Shown here: positions 45,457 to 57,086 of the stretch, in pieces
How positions within the stretch are numbered: the stretch's first letter is position 1
Layout: each line of letters begins with the position of its first letter
NCBI GenBank assembly: GCA_001466705.2
Contig: LATX02000200.1
Coordinates: 186,001 to 250,000, forward strand
Direction of reading: 5' to 3'
DNA length: 64,000 nucleotides
Source: Moniliophthora roreri
Lineage: Eukaryota; Basidiomycota; Agaricomycetes; Agaricales; Marasmiaceae
Translations under genes and position numbers: made by a program
The notes under the pieces: model-generated
What the model saw: the letters and a program-made list of their open reading frames with translations, nothing else
Database searches by the model: none
What the model was told of the DNA's origin: nothing

Positions 45457-46251
45457 CAGCGAAATGGACACCTAAATATATTGGAATAAAATGAGTGAAA
45501 TACGTTATAATGGCCAAAATACATTATAATCATTATGGTGTATTTTAATGTAATATAATTGTTGTTCCTTTATTTTAATGGATTAAAATGAAGCAAAATG
45601 GTTATAATGTATTCTGGCTATTATAATGTATTTTGGCTATTATAATGTATTTCAGCCATTATAATGCATCAGCCCCACCTGGGGGTCGGGGACAAAAAGA
45701 AATAATATTTATTTGTTGCATCCCCCGTGAGTCGAACCCTCGACCTCAAGGTGGATTAGTCAGCAACCTAGGCAGCCGCGGGGTGCTCAAGACCACTGTA
45801 CCAGAGTGCCATATACTTACCACCACACATAGTGCAATATATCCCCTTACTCAAAAGACCTATCTCCACCCCCTTGCTGTTTCTATTGATCAAATCCCCA
45901 ACCAAAAGCTTCCCTTCACTTTATAGAGTCCTCTCCCTGTCCTCTGGAAGGCATAAAAATGCACTGATTTGATTGCCTCTGTTACAATCTATTTTACTAC
46001 ATTATAATAACTCTGTCTCATTTTATTGCATTTTAATACACTATAATAATACCATCCTATTTTATTGCATTTTAATGTACTATAATAATACCATCCCATT
46101 TTATTGTATTTTAATGGATTATAATAACACCAGTCTCATTTTAATGCATTTTAATGTATTGTAATAGCATTGCTTGATTTTAATCTATTACAATGGACTA
46201 AAATCAGCAAAATACATTATAATTTATTATATTTAGGTGTCCATTTTGCTG
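45457..46251. mobile_element. hAT-like MITE, 795 bp
   Basis: Inverted ends CAGCGAAATGGACACCTAAA and its near-complement (TTTAGGTGTCCATTTTGCTG) bound an AT-rich element. It is full of TTATAATGYATT motifs in both flanking halves. The 8-bp flanks GTGTACAT and ATGTTCAT match at six positions, a possible imperfect hAT duplication. The right end recurs at 46991-47084. No coding capacity. Confidence 0.6.
45725..45810 (-). repeat. tRNA-like module inside the MITE
   Basis: On the minus strand an A-box-like TGGTACAGTGG and a B-box-like GGTTCGACTC are spaced as in a tRNA. The acceptor ends do not pair, so it is probably a tRNA-derived sequence and not a working gene. Confidence 0.4.
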
Positions 46252-46666
46252 ATGTTCATTTGAGTAAGTTGTGCATGATCAAATGTAAATCGAAGCGCCA
46301 TCAATATAGTCCTCAAGCAGATCTTCCCATAATTTTTTTTTACCTTCAGGCCTTCATGCCATTTTCTAAATGCTTATTCAATTAATGCATGCTTTAAGAC
46401 ACATTTATGAGAAACCAGGATGATATCTAATCAAATAGCCAACAAAATTCACAGCTACTAGCACTCTTATTTGTTGCTTATTTGTCTGCAGCACTGTACT
46501 AGTCTCAGAGATGGACTTCAATTGTTCCAAGGTGTATAATGATATAAAGGTAGGTTGATATGTAGACACACCACTGTGATGGCTCAATGAGAAGCAACAA
46601 TGTACATGGAAAATCTACACTAGGGCTGGACACCATGCCCGTATATACAGTGGCAACAGTTACAGC

Positions 46667-46667
46667 N
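46667..46667. other. Single-N assembly join
   Basis: The sequence to the right repeats 45297-45371 inverted, out of order with the rest of the inverted arm. Confidence 0.8.
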
Positions 46668-46989
46668 AGACTTGGAGCTGGAGAGGGAAGAATATAGGAA
46701 CTCTCCATATAAATAGAAACTCTCCATGCGGAATGAGTTCAACGTCTCTCAAGCTTCGGCATCCAATGGCATCTGATGGAAACCAACAAACTCTAAAAAC
46801 ATCGTATAGAGCATTGTTAAGTTGGAATTTTTTCAATGATATCCGATGCTATCCTATGTTATTCGATGTATCCTGCGCAGGTGTTTGTAGGCCTCATCTT
46901 TCATCAGGTTTCATCAGATAACATTAGAAAACACTATTTCATTGAGTATTACAATACATTGTGCCTGAGATACCATAGTCACCAACAAG

Positions 46990-46990
46990 N
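46990..46990. other. Single-N assembly join
   Basis: The 94 bp to the right (46991-47084) repeat 46161-46254. Confidence 0.8.
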
Positions 46991-47084
46991 GTAATAGCAT
47001 TGCTTGATTTTAATCTATTACAATGGACTAAAATCAGCAAAATACATTATAATTTATTATATTTAGGTGTCCATTTTGCTGATG

Positions 47085-48180
47085 TACAGACGGTGGACGC
47101 TGCATGTGTTGTGGTCATGGAGAGTTTCTAGGTGCATGGAGAGTTTCTAAGTCGCTTGATTGTCCCATTTTCTAAAACTCACCTGTGAGCGAGAATTCAT
47201 TTTGGATGGAGCCTGAGGTGTACAATCTTTCTCCTGAGTGTATTTAGTATTTATCATGGATGTAATTTCTGCCCCTGTGCGAGGATACCATGGCTTTTTC
47301 TCCGACCTTGATTGTATCAATGCCATTTAAAATACACATTCAAGCATCGTCACTACAAAAAAGCTTCTGGATCCATGTTCTGCACAGGCTTACAGTACAA
47401 GTAGCTACATACATGAGCACATAAGCAATAGCCGACACCGAATCTAAACACACCAAGTACGTTGCAAGAGCTGTGAATGTACCGCTACTAAGCACCTCTG
47501 TGTTGTACCTCACGCCTAGTGCGAAAACATCTGATGGTATCCGATGGTCTCCGTTGGTATAGGATGTCTTGAAAAACGGATACCAATGGATATCATCAGT
47601 AAGTTGCCGCCTTTTCTGACGACGACCGATGGTATCCGATGGTATCTGATGTTTTTATGTGGGTAGTTCGAGCAGGTCCATTACCAGCTTTTCGTCAGAT
47701 ATCATCAGACAAATGTAAGAAAGTATAATGTATTCCGACGACATACTTCTAAATACACGAGGTTGTAATCTACATGAAGTCGCTGCTATCAAATAACCCT
47801 TTGCCATATCCGTTCCAACACCCTCTGCCCTGGCTACCCAATACCTTCTGCCCCAACTCTGCCCTGTTCATGTCCGTAGTGCTGTATCTGTAAGAATGAT
47901 GATCGGTGGTGATATTGGAGTCAAGAGAGCTTTGTAACTTGCTCGAACCGAAGCCGGATTCCTATGTAGTTGTGCCGGTGCTTGCCATGGCGTGAGGTGA
48001 CTAGATATCATGAGCCTGTTGATCATCACGTCAATAAAAAGTAAGCGACGATATGACTATGCCGCTCACCTTGACGAGTTATCCAGATATATTCAAACTC
48101 CTTCTCTTTTCACCCGCTCTTTTGTGTTCTTCTCCCAACTGACTTGACCCGACGTTCAAGAGCGATTTTAGCCTAGAATG
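47085..48180. other. Non-coding interior with GATGGTATC-type short repeats
   Basis: No gene is seen. Around 47525-47665 the motif GATGGTATCCGATGG and close variants repeat. Similar motifs occur near 46750-46870. Confidence 0.4.
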
Positions 48181-48188
48181 CATCAGAA

Positions 48189-48546
48189 AGCTGAGACTGA
48201 AAATGTGGGGAAAGGTGCACTGAAGGATGTGTTCGTGGGCGGGTAGGGTATAGGGTATGGTGTCAGGGATGGTGGTGATCGGGAAGAAAACAAGAGTCTG
48301 GCGTCACGGGAAACAATGAGAAAGAAAGTTTGGGTCGAACCTTCTTCGACGATCACAACGACGACATGGAAACGGAGAAAGAGACTACCTGAAGGGAGGT
48401 AGTGCGGAGGAGCGCTAGTGGAAAGATATTGAGGAGATAGGCAAAAACAATCTCGGCTGAAAAAAGAATGAGAAATTAATACATGAGTCATGGGCAATAG
48501 TGATGCAGACGTACCAGAGACTGAAGTGTACTGGCTACATTCAACT
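48189..48546. repeat. Block duplicated at 48881-49238
   Basis: About 358 bp are repeated with almost no change immediately after the N at 48880. Beyond the block the two copies diverge, so they are either two element copies or two haplotypes placed in series. Confidence 0.85.
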
Positions 48547-48879
48547 GAAAATCACAGACATTATCCTGTATAGGCTCAGTTTGCTGGCTAAATGATCCGA
48601 GATGAGCAGATTGTAGCCGGATTGAGGGCGAAACGGAGGATGGTCAGTACGGTTGTGGGAGACGACAACAAGCAATGGCGTGATTTTGTATTTTCTTGAA
48701 AGGGAAGGTGAAATGTGGACGATCCAAAAAGGAAAGCGACTCAGGAAGGACGGCTGACGCGACTTGGAGTTTCTGAGAGGAAGATATTAGCATATTCGAG
48801 GAGATAAAGGATAGATATTCGCGTACAGGCCTTTGATGCGGAAAACGTTCTCATCAGAGGGCGGAAACCACCCGGACCG

Positions 48880-48880
48880 N
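48880..48880. other. Single-N assembly join
   Basis: Left of it an inverted-repeat copy is cut off. Right of it the 48189-48546 block starts again. Confidence 0.85.
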
Positions 48881-49449
48881 AAGCTGAGACTGAAAATGTG
48901 GGGAAAGGTGCACTGAAGGATGTGTTCGTGGGCGGGTAGGGTATAGGGTATGGTGTCAGGGATGGTGGTGATCGGGAAGAAAACAAGAGTCTGGCGTCAC
49001 GGGAAACAATGAGAAAGAAAGTTTGGGTCGAACCTTCTTCGACGATCACAACGACGACATGGAAACGGAGAAAGAGACTACCTGAAGGGAGGTAGTGCGG
49101 AGGAGCGCTAGTGGAAAGATATTGAGGAGATAGGCAAAAACAATCTCGGCTGAAAAAAGAATGAGAAATTAATACATGAGTCATGGGCAATAGTGATGCA
49201 GACGTACCAGAGACTGAAGTGTACTGGCTACATTCAACTGAAAATCACAAACAGCTGCGGAAGCCGTTATTTGTAGGCCTTGGGGGCATTGAATCAGAGA
49301 CACCGTTCATTTCAACGTCTTGGGGCCCTTCGCTTCACACCCAGTGGGGGATCGGACTGCGTCGGTATACCATAATGTCAAGGCACTGCCCCGCACCGTT
49401 GAGAAGAAACGCGGGAGTGAACGCAAGAATTCCGTACGGCTTGAAGGAA

Positions 49450-49719
49450 CGGTTGTGGGAGACGACAACAAGCAATATGGCGTGATTTTGTATTTTCTTG
49501 AAAGGGAAGGTGAAACGTGGACGATCTAAAAGGGAAAGTGGCTCGGGAAGGACGGCCGACGCGACTTGGGGTTTCTGAGAGGAAGATATTAGCATATTCG
49601 AGAAGATAAAAGATAGATATTCGCGTACAGGCCTTTGATGCAGAAAACGTTCTCATCAGAGGGCGGAAACCACCCGGACCGTGCCTTCTACTATGACGTT
49701 TTACCTGGGCACCATAGGT
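49450..49719 (-). repeat. Right terminal inverted repeat
   Basis: Partner of 43875-44144. High identity implies a recent insertion or gene conversion between ends. Confidence 0.85.
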
Positions 49720-50800
49720 GAACGTGCGAGGGAACGAGATACCCAGTAGCCAGTTACCTTGATTCGGTCGACAGGGGAGCCAAATGATTGATTGTTTCCT
49801 TGGACGATCCTGTTTCGATTCGTCAAACAACAAGTCGGAAGAGCTACTTAGCTCTTTTTGTGTGGAGTATAAGGAGTTGTTCTTTTAGTTGAGAAAACGC
49901 ATCCGATCCGTATCCGTCAAAAACGCCTTGAGCTCTCTCTTCATAACCACACTCTGTTTGTATTGACTCATATTCATATACTCTGTCAACTCCTTCAGCT
50001 TTTCCTGTTCCGCGACAACATTCCGATCCTTTTTCGTCAACTTGACAGGTCGAGCAAGCGCCACGCTAGCAAACATGTCCGGTAAACCGACACCTCATTT
50101 TTTAGTTGTCTGTTCGACAATGGAATAGTCGGCCGTAAGAAGACCTTTCCATAACGCCGACCATTCTTTACGGAATTCGTCATTGACGCGAACGTATAAC
50201 CCATGATCGAGGAGAACGAGTTGTGGAATACTGGGATTTTGCGGGTTGGGTCGGATGATGACGTTTCCGGGATGAGGATCGCAGTGGACCCATCCCCAGC
50301 TGAACATTTGTGCGCTGAACAGTTCTACCATGATTTGCATGCTGAGTTTGATGCCTCCTCTCAACGGCTTTGAAGGGAATGTGAAGGATGTCGGAGGAGG
50401 ATCATTGGCAGAGTCGACGGTAAATGGGACAGTGGCTTTAGAAACCACCAAATCATTTTCTGCACCAACGAGACGACGTATACCTGCTCGATCGGACACC
50501 GTCTATCCACTCTGCGGTCATGATGCGCTTAATTGTGAGGTGGTCGTAGACTTTGGGGATGTAGACGTTAGAGGCGAGGCGCGGCTCTGAAGCGACAAAT
50601 TGGGCGGCTTGTCTTGCATTTTCAGCTTCGAGGATAAAATCGGGTTCGCAGTCGGATGTGGTCCGAGACAAAGTCTTGATGAAGGTAAGTGACAGACTTG
50701 GAGAGGTAGAGGCAATCTGCTCACCGACGACAAGCTTTTTGACCAGATGACGTTCTCAAAGAGCACAGCCCTACGAGTCTGTAGCTCTCAAGCGCGAGGT

Positions 50801-51702
50801 TATACATGTACGCTTATGCGAGGGGATAGTGAGCAGCAGTAGGATCAGCCATCATCCCTAGGATACCGCGAGTTCGGAACGGGATACGGAGAAGTGTGAT
50901 GACCGTCTCACACAAGTCGGTGAGCATTCAGTGCTCAATTGAAGAGAAGCCTGGTCTATCTGAAGAGCGCTCATTGGTGCGAAGTGGCCGGGTAAGGGAG
51001 GTCAGGACACGGCAACCCATCTGTTTACGAAGAGAAACTGAAGACATGTCGGGTGTTTGAGGGGGTGATTCGGGATAATGACCATAACAGCAAGTTGAGG
51101 ACGAAGGCCCTGCATTGTAAGCGCAAAGTAGATATGTACTGAAAAAAGAGGATTAGCACCGCGGACTAGGAAGCTGAGAGACGACGAACGATGCGAGACA
51201 GTTCCTTCCTGCCCTTCTCTTCCTTCTTCATCGTTTAAGCCAGGGATTTGACTTGGATATTTCACCCTCGATGAGTCTGCAGCCAGCCATCAGCACGAGT
51301 GCTTCTTACTGTCGTGGTGAGGTCCATGCCCTTTGATAACAAACGTGATAATGGTGATGGAGGGCGAACGACGCGGCGTCTGCAACTTGTTTCGGTATTA
51401 CCACCATCTCACGCTGGCGCTGCATGTACATGCCATGGATCTCAACTTTAGTGCCTCTACTATCGACCAAAACCCTTAAAAACTTGTGCGCTTTTTGCCT
51501 TGACTCGATCTTTTCCGACAAATACGCTTGGTCGTGTAGATATTATTCAACGCGATTTGCTACCGGGACACGGACTTGACCTCTTCCCGTCAGCGCTCAC
51601 TTAAATCATATTCTCTAAATTCCAATAAACAATTTGGCCAAAGATAGTGAATAAAAGCAAGGGTAATCTACATATCTACCCGAGTATAACAATACGTCAA
51701 TA
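50801..51702. other. Intergenic with ABC1 exon-1 relic
   Basis: No intact gene. Around 51420-51490 (plus strand) a stretch resembles the end of ABC1 exon 1 (compare 58140-58205), sharing ATGGATCTCAACTTTAGTGC-like sequence. Confidence 0.5.
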
Positions 51703-52970
51703 TCAATGCTTGAATCTCCTCTCGTGTTCGAGGCACACTTCAATAGCTGCTACAACCGACTCTTCCCAAGGAACGTACTCCCTCAGGCCCAATACCTCGC
51801 TAGTAAACGACGTATCCAATGGAGCATCAGTTTGCGCTGGAGGGACTGCATCGGAAGATGGCAATCGCGGCGCCAATTCTGGGTGAGTCTTCCTAATGAC
51901 TTCCGCTGCGTCCTTCCATTTGAATATCGCGCTAGAAACAATCATTCGTTTATGGCGACCTGGAACTGGGGGCGCATCCAAAGCTAAAACATGGGCTTTC
52001 GCAACGTCACGAACGTCGATAACATGGCCTATCGGGAAGGAGGGGTACGTGTTTGGACCGTCTGGACCACCCGTGATTAGTCCATAAGCGACTGCATCAG
52101 TCCCGATCTGAGTGATATCGGAGGAATAAGGGAAGTTTGGAACGAGAGGACCGAAAACCATTGAAGGAAGGACTGCGACGATTTTCAATACGATAGAAGG
52201 AAAGAGAGAGCAAAGTACACTCACGAACTGTCACGTCGACGTCGGGATTCTCTCGTGCGATTTGCAGTAGTCTCTTATCCGTGACCGTCTTTGCTGCTGA
52301 ATATACAAAGAACCCGTCCTGCTCCTGAGGTTTGATATCTGCCAGCTCTATGCTTCCAAAATCTTTCTCCGTGATCACTTTATCTCCATAGGCTTGCTTG
52401 AGGTCGGCTGTCACGCAGATTGTTAGATGATTATGCTAATGCTTGTAGTAATCACGACCTACTGTCGAAAAGGTTCAGGTATGACCCTGTTACGGTAATC
52501 TTCTTGATTCCAAGAGAGATGGCCTGATTGATGATGTTCAAGATTCCTTCGTACGCACCCTATAGACCCGATGTCAGCTCCAATCGTGTTAACATTCTCC
52601 CGGTATGGTGACCTTCAACGTGTCTTCGTTGGTAGCACCATTGTGGAACCCCGGAACCCCGGAACGGCAGTGTGAATGACTGCCGATACACCTTTGAGTG
52701 CCTCAGTATGGTCGTCTAACAGACTTGGGACCTCCACGATCTCGAGTCGAGATCCTGCGTCGGGAAAGATGGTCTTGACTTTAGACGTGAATCGGACAAC
52801 GGCTCGGATTTTGATGTTCTTTTCTAGTAGTTGGGATACGATATGGGATCCAATGAATCCTGTTGCTCCGGTAACCTTGAGAGTACGGGTGAGAGGTGCC
52901 GGTGAGGTGGTGGCGTAAGCTTCAAGGCTAGGAAACTCACGAGTACTAGTCCAGTTGCGGCTGAAGGCAT
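51703..52970 (-). pseudogene. Extended-SDR reductase (GRE2-like) copy A, frameshifted
   Basis: The NAD(P)-dependent ketoreductase/dihydroflavonol-reductase type is clear: VTGATGFIGSHIV cofactor motif at the exon 1/2 join, YSAAK active-site Tyr/Lys, and SMVFGPLVPNFPYSS. In exon 2 the 8-bp unit GGAACCCC is duplicated (52645-52660), which shifts the frame and brings a stop before the exon end. The next donor is a weak gtcacc. Unless this is a sequencing slip, only a truncated product is made. First of three tandem copies. Confidence 0.8.
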
Positions 52971-53399
52971 TATGCAGCGTCGGGTTGGAGGAGCAACGAA
53001 TGCCAAGGAGACGACAATTTTGAGCCATGAACCTCCAATCGCCCCCAAGTCCCTATAAGTATATATAACTAGGCCTGTGACATGCGCCTCATGCGACAAG
53101 CAAGCAGGTGCAAGAGGGGCAGGATATGCTAACGGGATTTGTCGGACCCTTTTTTTTTCATAATATCGCTCATCTTTTTCCCGTCATGATATACCCTCGC
53201 GCTCAATGCTGTCTCAAATTCAGAGGTAATTGGATCTCAAGCCAATTAGATGTCGGATGGTCCATGTTCCGGCTGTAAAGCTTATGTAAAGACCGAGGAC
53301 CAGTTGGAGATATGCAGGTGCATTGACTTGATATTCTTCTCTGATGATTTGTGTTTTCAGTATTCACACTTCCCCAGAAATTTGCCTAGATGTCTTCCA

Positions 53400-53690
53400 T
53401 GTTGCTTAGAGTATGTTAGATGGTGGTCAGGACAATACCTGTACATCTACTCGTAACAATGCCGTATCAGTAACACCTGCCAGTACAACGTTGTTCAACC
53501 CTTTTACTTCACTATCGTCTCGGCTTTCTTCATCAAAATATTTCTTAGACTCAGTTTACTTGCTTAGACGTCCAGTGGCAGCAGAAGACATTATTTCATC
53601 GATGCTCGCTGCGGCGGCGGCAAAGCCTCAGGCCTCATGGGCTGTTTTCGCCTCGGACTTGACCTTTTCCTGCCAGTGCTCACTTGAATT
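53400..53690 (+). repeat. ABC1 exon-1 relic between reductases A and B
   Basis: Sequence such as CAAAGCCTC..GGGCTGTTTTCGC aligns with the ABC1 exon 1 stretch near 58070-58100. It lies at the same relative place as the relic at 55430-55740. Confidence 0.5.
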
Positions 53691-53744
53691 CAAGTAACCA
53701 ACTAGACCAAGGGCAATCTACATATCTATAACAATACGTCAATA

Positions 53745-55005
53745 TCAATTCTTGAATCTCCTCTCGTGTTCGAGGCACACTTCAATAGCCGCTACAACCG
53801 ACTCTTCCCAAGGAACATACTTCCTCATACCCAATACTTCGCTAGTAAAGGATATATCCAATGGAGCATCAGTTTGTGCTGGAGGGGCTGCATCGGAAGA
53901 TGGCAATCGCGGCGCCAATTCTGGGTGAGTCTTCCTAATGACTTCCGCTGCGTCCTTCCATTTGAATATTCCGCTATAAACGATCATTCGCTTGTGACGA
54001 CCTGGAACTGGGGGTGCATCCAATGCCAAAACATGGGCTTTAGCAACGTCGTGAACGTCGACGAGATGGCCTATATGGAGGGAAGGATACGTGTTTGGAC
54101 CGTCTGGACCACCTGCGATTAGTCCATAAGCGATTGCATTAGTGCCGAGTTGGCTGATATTGGAAGGATAAGGGAAGTTTGGAACGAAAGGACCAAAAAC
54201 CATCGAGGGAAGAACTGTCAGTCAGAACATTCAGTATGATTGATGGGAATAGACAGAAAAGTATACTCACGAACTGTTACATCAACATCGGAGTTCTCTC
54301 GTGCGATCTGCAGTAGTCTCTTGTCCACGACTGTCTTGGCTGCTTGATACACAAATACCGCATCCTGTTCTTCAGGCTTGATATCCGCCAACTCTATGCT
54401 TCCAAAATCTATCTCCGTTACCAATTCATCTCCATAGGCTTGCTTGAAGTCAGCTGTGCAACAAAATCGTTAAATGATTAGGTCTTATACTCGGAGATAT
54501 TATGACCCACTGTCGAAAAGGTCCAGGAATGACCCTGTTACAACAATCTTCTTGATTCCAATCGAGATGGCTTGATTGACAATGTTCAAGGCTCCGGCAT
54601 ACGCGCCCTATCAAGTTGATGTCAGGCTCCAATCATGTTGACATCTTCGCGGCGCACTCACCCTCAACGTCTCTTCGTTAGAAGCACCATTGAAGAACCC
54701 GGGGACGGCGGTGTGAATGACTGCCGATACACCTTTGAGTGCCTCGGTATGGTCGTCTAACAGACTCGGGACCTCCACGATCTCGAGTTGAGATCCTGTG
54801 TCGGGAAAGATGGTCTTGACTTTAGACGTGGACCGAACAACAGCTCGGACTCTAATGTTCTTTTCTAGTAGTTGGGATACGATATGGGATCCAATGAATT
54901 CTGTTGCTCCGGTAACCTTGAGAGTAAAGGTAAGAGATGAGGTGGTGGCGTAGGCTTCAAGATTAATAAGAAACTCACGAGTACTAGTCCACTCGTTGAA
55001 GGCAT
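53745..55005 (-). CDS. Extended-SDR reductase (GRE2-like) copy B
   Basis: Five exons by comparison with copy C. Exon 1 is only 27 nt (55005-54979). The frame is intact, ending at 53745. The cofactor loop reads VTGATEFIGSHIV: the middle Gly of the GxxGxxG motif is Glu (codon 54899-54901), which should disturb NADP binding. The active-site YQAAK motif and substrate-domain VFGPFVPNFPYPS are kept. The copy may be expressed but is probably catalytically weak. Possible native roles of the family are reduction of aldehydes and ketones such as methylglyoxal, inferred from yeast Gre2. Confidence 0.8.
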
Positions 55006-55429
55006 TACTGTATGCAGCGTCGGGTTGAAAATGCAAGGGAGATGACGATTTTGAGCCATAAACCTCCAGTCGCATTTTACAAGCCTCCATAAGTATTAAT
55101 TGCTCCTCACGCGACGAGCATTGCAGGTGCGTGAGGGACCTTTTAATTGGCAGGATATGCTAACTCGTGTGCTAACGTTAATGGGATTTGCCGGTTCTCA
55201 GTTTTTTTTTTCACGTCATCAGTCATTTGACTTGTTTCTCTTTCCTGTCGATATACTCTCGCGCAAGTGATGATTGGAAGGTTGAATAGTCTATGTTTTG
55301 GCTGTAAAAACAGAGGACTAGTGAAGATATACAGGTGCATTAACTTGATAATTTTCTCTGATGATTTGTGCTTTCAGTATTCACCTCTCCCTAGAAACTT
55401 GCCTAGATGTCTTTCATGTTGCTTAGAAT

Positions 55430-55740
55430 GTATTGCACGGTGCTCACGACGATGCCTATGCATCTACTCGTAACAATACCATATCAGTGACACCTGCCAG
55501 TACAGTACTTACACTATCCAGCCTTTTTACTCAATTTTCCTGCTTAGGTGTCTATCGACAGCAGAACATATTGTTCGTGGATGCTACTCGCTGCGGCGAC
55601 GGTAAAGTCTCGTATGGGCCGCTTATTCGGGGATCAGGCTGTCGTGGGGTCAGAGTTGGTGCCGCATATACCATATATCGTCTGTTATTGGGTCTAAACC
55701 TTCGAACGCTTTTGCATGATTTGCTACCATGCCTCGGACT
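55430..55740 (+). repeat. ABC1 exon-1 relic between reductases B and C
   Basis: About 55600-55730 aligns with 58065-58210 of the ABC1 gene, including a GCATATACCATATAT stretch and TTCGAACGCTTTTG. No open frame remains. Confidence 0.6.
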
Positions 55741-55834
55741 TGACCTTTACCTGTTGGTGCTCACTTGAATTCAAGTAACCAACTAGACCATTATAAGCAA
55801 GGGTAATCTACAGGTAATCTACATTACATCGATA

Positions 55835-57086
55835 TCAATGCTTGAACCTCCTCTCGTGTTCGAGGCACACTTCAATGGCTGCTATAACCGACTCTTCCCA
55901 AGGAACGTACTCCCTCAGGCCCAATACCTCGCTAGTAAACGACGTGTCTAACGGAGCATCAGTTTGTGTCGGAGGGACTGCATCGGAAGATGGCAATCGG
56001 GATGCCAATTCTGGGTGAGCCTTCCTAATGACTTCCGCTGCGTCCTTCCATTTGAATATCGCGCTAGAAACAATCATTCGTTTATGGCGACCTGGAACTG
56101 GGGGCGCATCCAAAGCTAAAACATGGGCTTTCGCAACGTCACGAACGTCGATAACATGGCCTATCGGGAAGGAGGGGTACGTGTTTGGACCGTCTGGACC
56201 ACCCGTGATTAGTCCATAAGCGACTGCATCAGTCCCGATCTGAGTGATATCGGAGGAATAAGGGAAGTTTGGAACGAGAGGACCGAAAACCATTGAAGGA
56301 AGGACTGTGACGATTTTCAGTACGATAGAAGGAAATAGAGAGCAAAGTGCACTCACGAACTGTCACGTCGACGTCGGGATTCTCTCGTGCGATCTGCAGT
56401 AATCTCTTGTCCGCGACTGTCTTTGCTGCTTGATACACAAATACCGCGTCCTGTTCTTCAGGCTTGATATCTGCCAATTCTATGCTTCCAAAATCTTTCT
56501 CCGTGATCACTTTATCTCCATAGGCTTGCTTAAAGTCAGCTGTGTAGCAGATTGTTAGATGATTATGCCAAAGCTCGTAGTAATCACGACCTACTGTCAA
56601 AAAGGTTCACGTATGTTCCTGTCACGATAATCTTCTTTATTCCAAGCGAGATGGCTTGATTGACAATGTTCAAGGCTCCTGCATACGCGCCCTACCGACT
56701 CAATGTCAGCTTTCGATCACGTCGACATCTTTGTAGCGCACTCACCCTCAATGTCTCTTCGTTAGAGGCACCGTTAAAGAACCCAGGGACGGCGGTGTGA
56801 ATGACTGCCGAGACGCCTTTGAGTGCCTCGGTATGGTCGTCTAACAGACTTGGGATCTCCACGACCTCGAGTTGAGACCCTGCGTTGGGAAAGATTGTCT
56901 TGACTTTAGACGTGGACCGAACAACGGCTCGGACTTTGATGTTCTTTTCTAGTAGTTGGGATACGATATGGGATCCAATGAATCCAGTCGCTCCGGTAAC
57001 CTTGAGAGTAAAGTCAGGAGATGAGGTGGCGGTGTAAGCTTCAAAACTAAGAAACTTACGAGTACTACTCCAGTTATTGAAGACAT
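55835..57086 (-). CDS. Extended-SDR reductase (GRE2-like) copy C, intact
   Basis: Exons 57086-57060, 57000-56746, 56691-56595, 56539-56357 and 56304-55835 sum to 344 codons (343 residues), usual for the family. The cofactor motif VTGATGFIGSHIV straddles intron 1, KVRAVVRSTSK gives the NADP-preferring basic patch, and VYQAAKTVADK supplies the catalytic Tyr and Lys. SLLDDHTEALKGVSAVIHTA and WKDAAEVIRKAHPEL complete the fold. No signal peptide. It lies 885 bp upstream of, and divergent to, the ABC1-kinase gene. This is probably the ancestral arrangement. Confidence 0.9.

Larger units (their letters stand above)
43875..49719. mobile_element. Mutator-like element with 270-bp terminal inverted repeats
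   Basis: Left end ACCTATGGTGCCCAGG at 43875 and right end CCTGGGCACCATAGGT at 49719 are the tips of inverted repeats about 270 bp long that differ at only a few positions. The flanks are GAACATGCC (43866-43874) and GAACGTGCG (49720-49728), an imperfect 9-bp target duplication. Long inverted repeats plus 9-bp duplications fit the Mutator superfamily. I found no transposase inside. The interior contains nested repeats and three N joins, so its true length is uncertain. Confidence 0.75.
43682..50800 (-). pseudogene. Inverted, disrupted ABC1-kinase copy
   Basis: Two pieces match the intact gene at 57972-60088: the C-terminal end at 43682-43874 and the middle at 49720-50780. The pieces meet exactly at the edges of the 5.8-kb inserted element. 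The 49.9-50.7 kb part still shows HCDPHPGNVIIRP, LLDHGLYVRVNDEF and a damaged EWIDGVRSSR region. Exon 1, exon 2 and most of the ATP-binding part are absent beyond 50.8 kb. Internal deletions shorten the C-terminal tail. No functional product is possible. Confidence 0.85.

Noticed and set aside
51002..51265. Minus-strand 87-codon frame
   Set aside because: No motif, no start context and no relation to the neighbouring duplicated genes.
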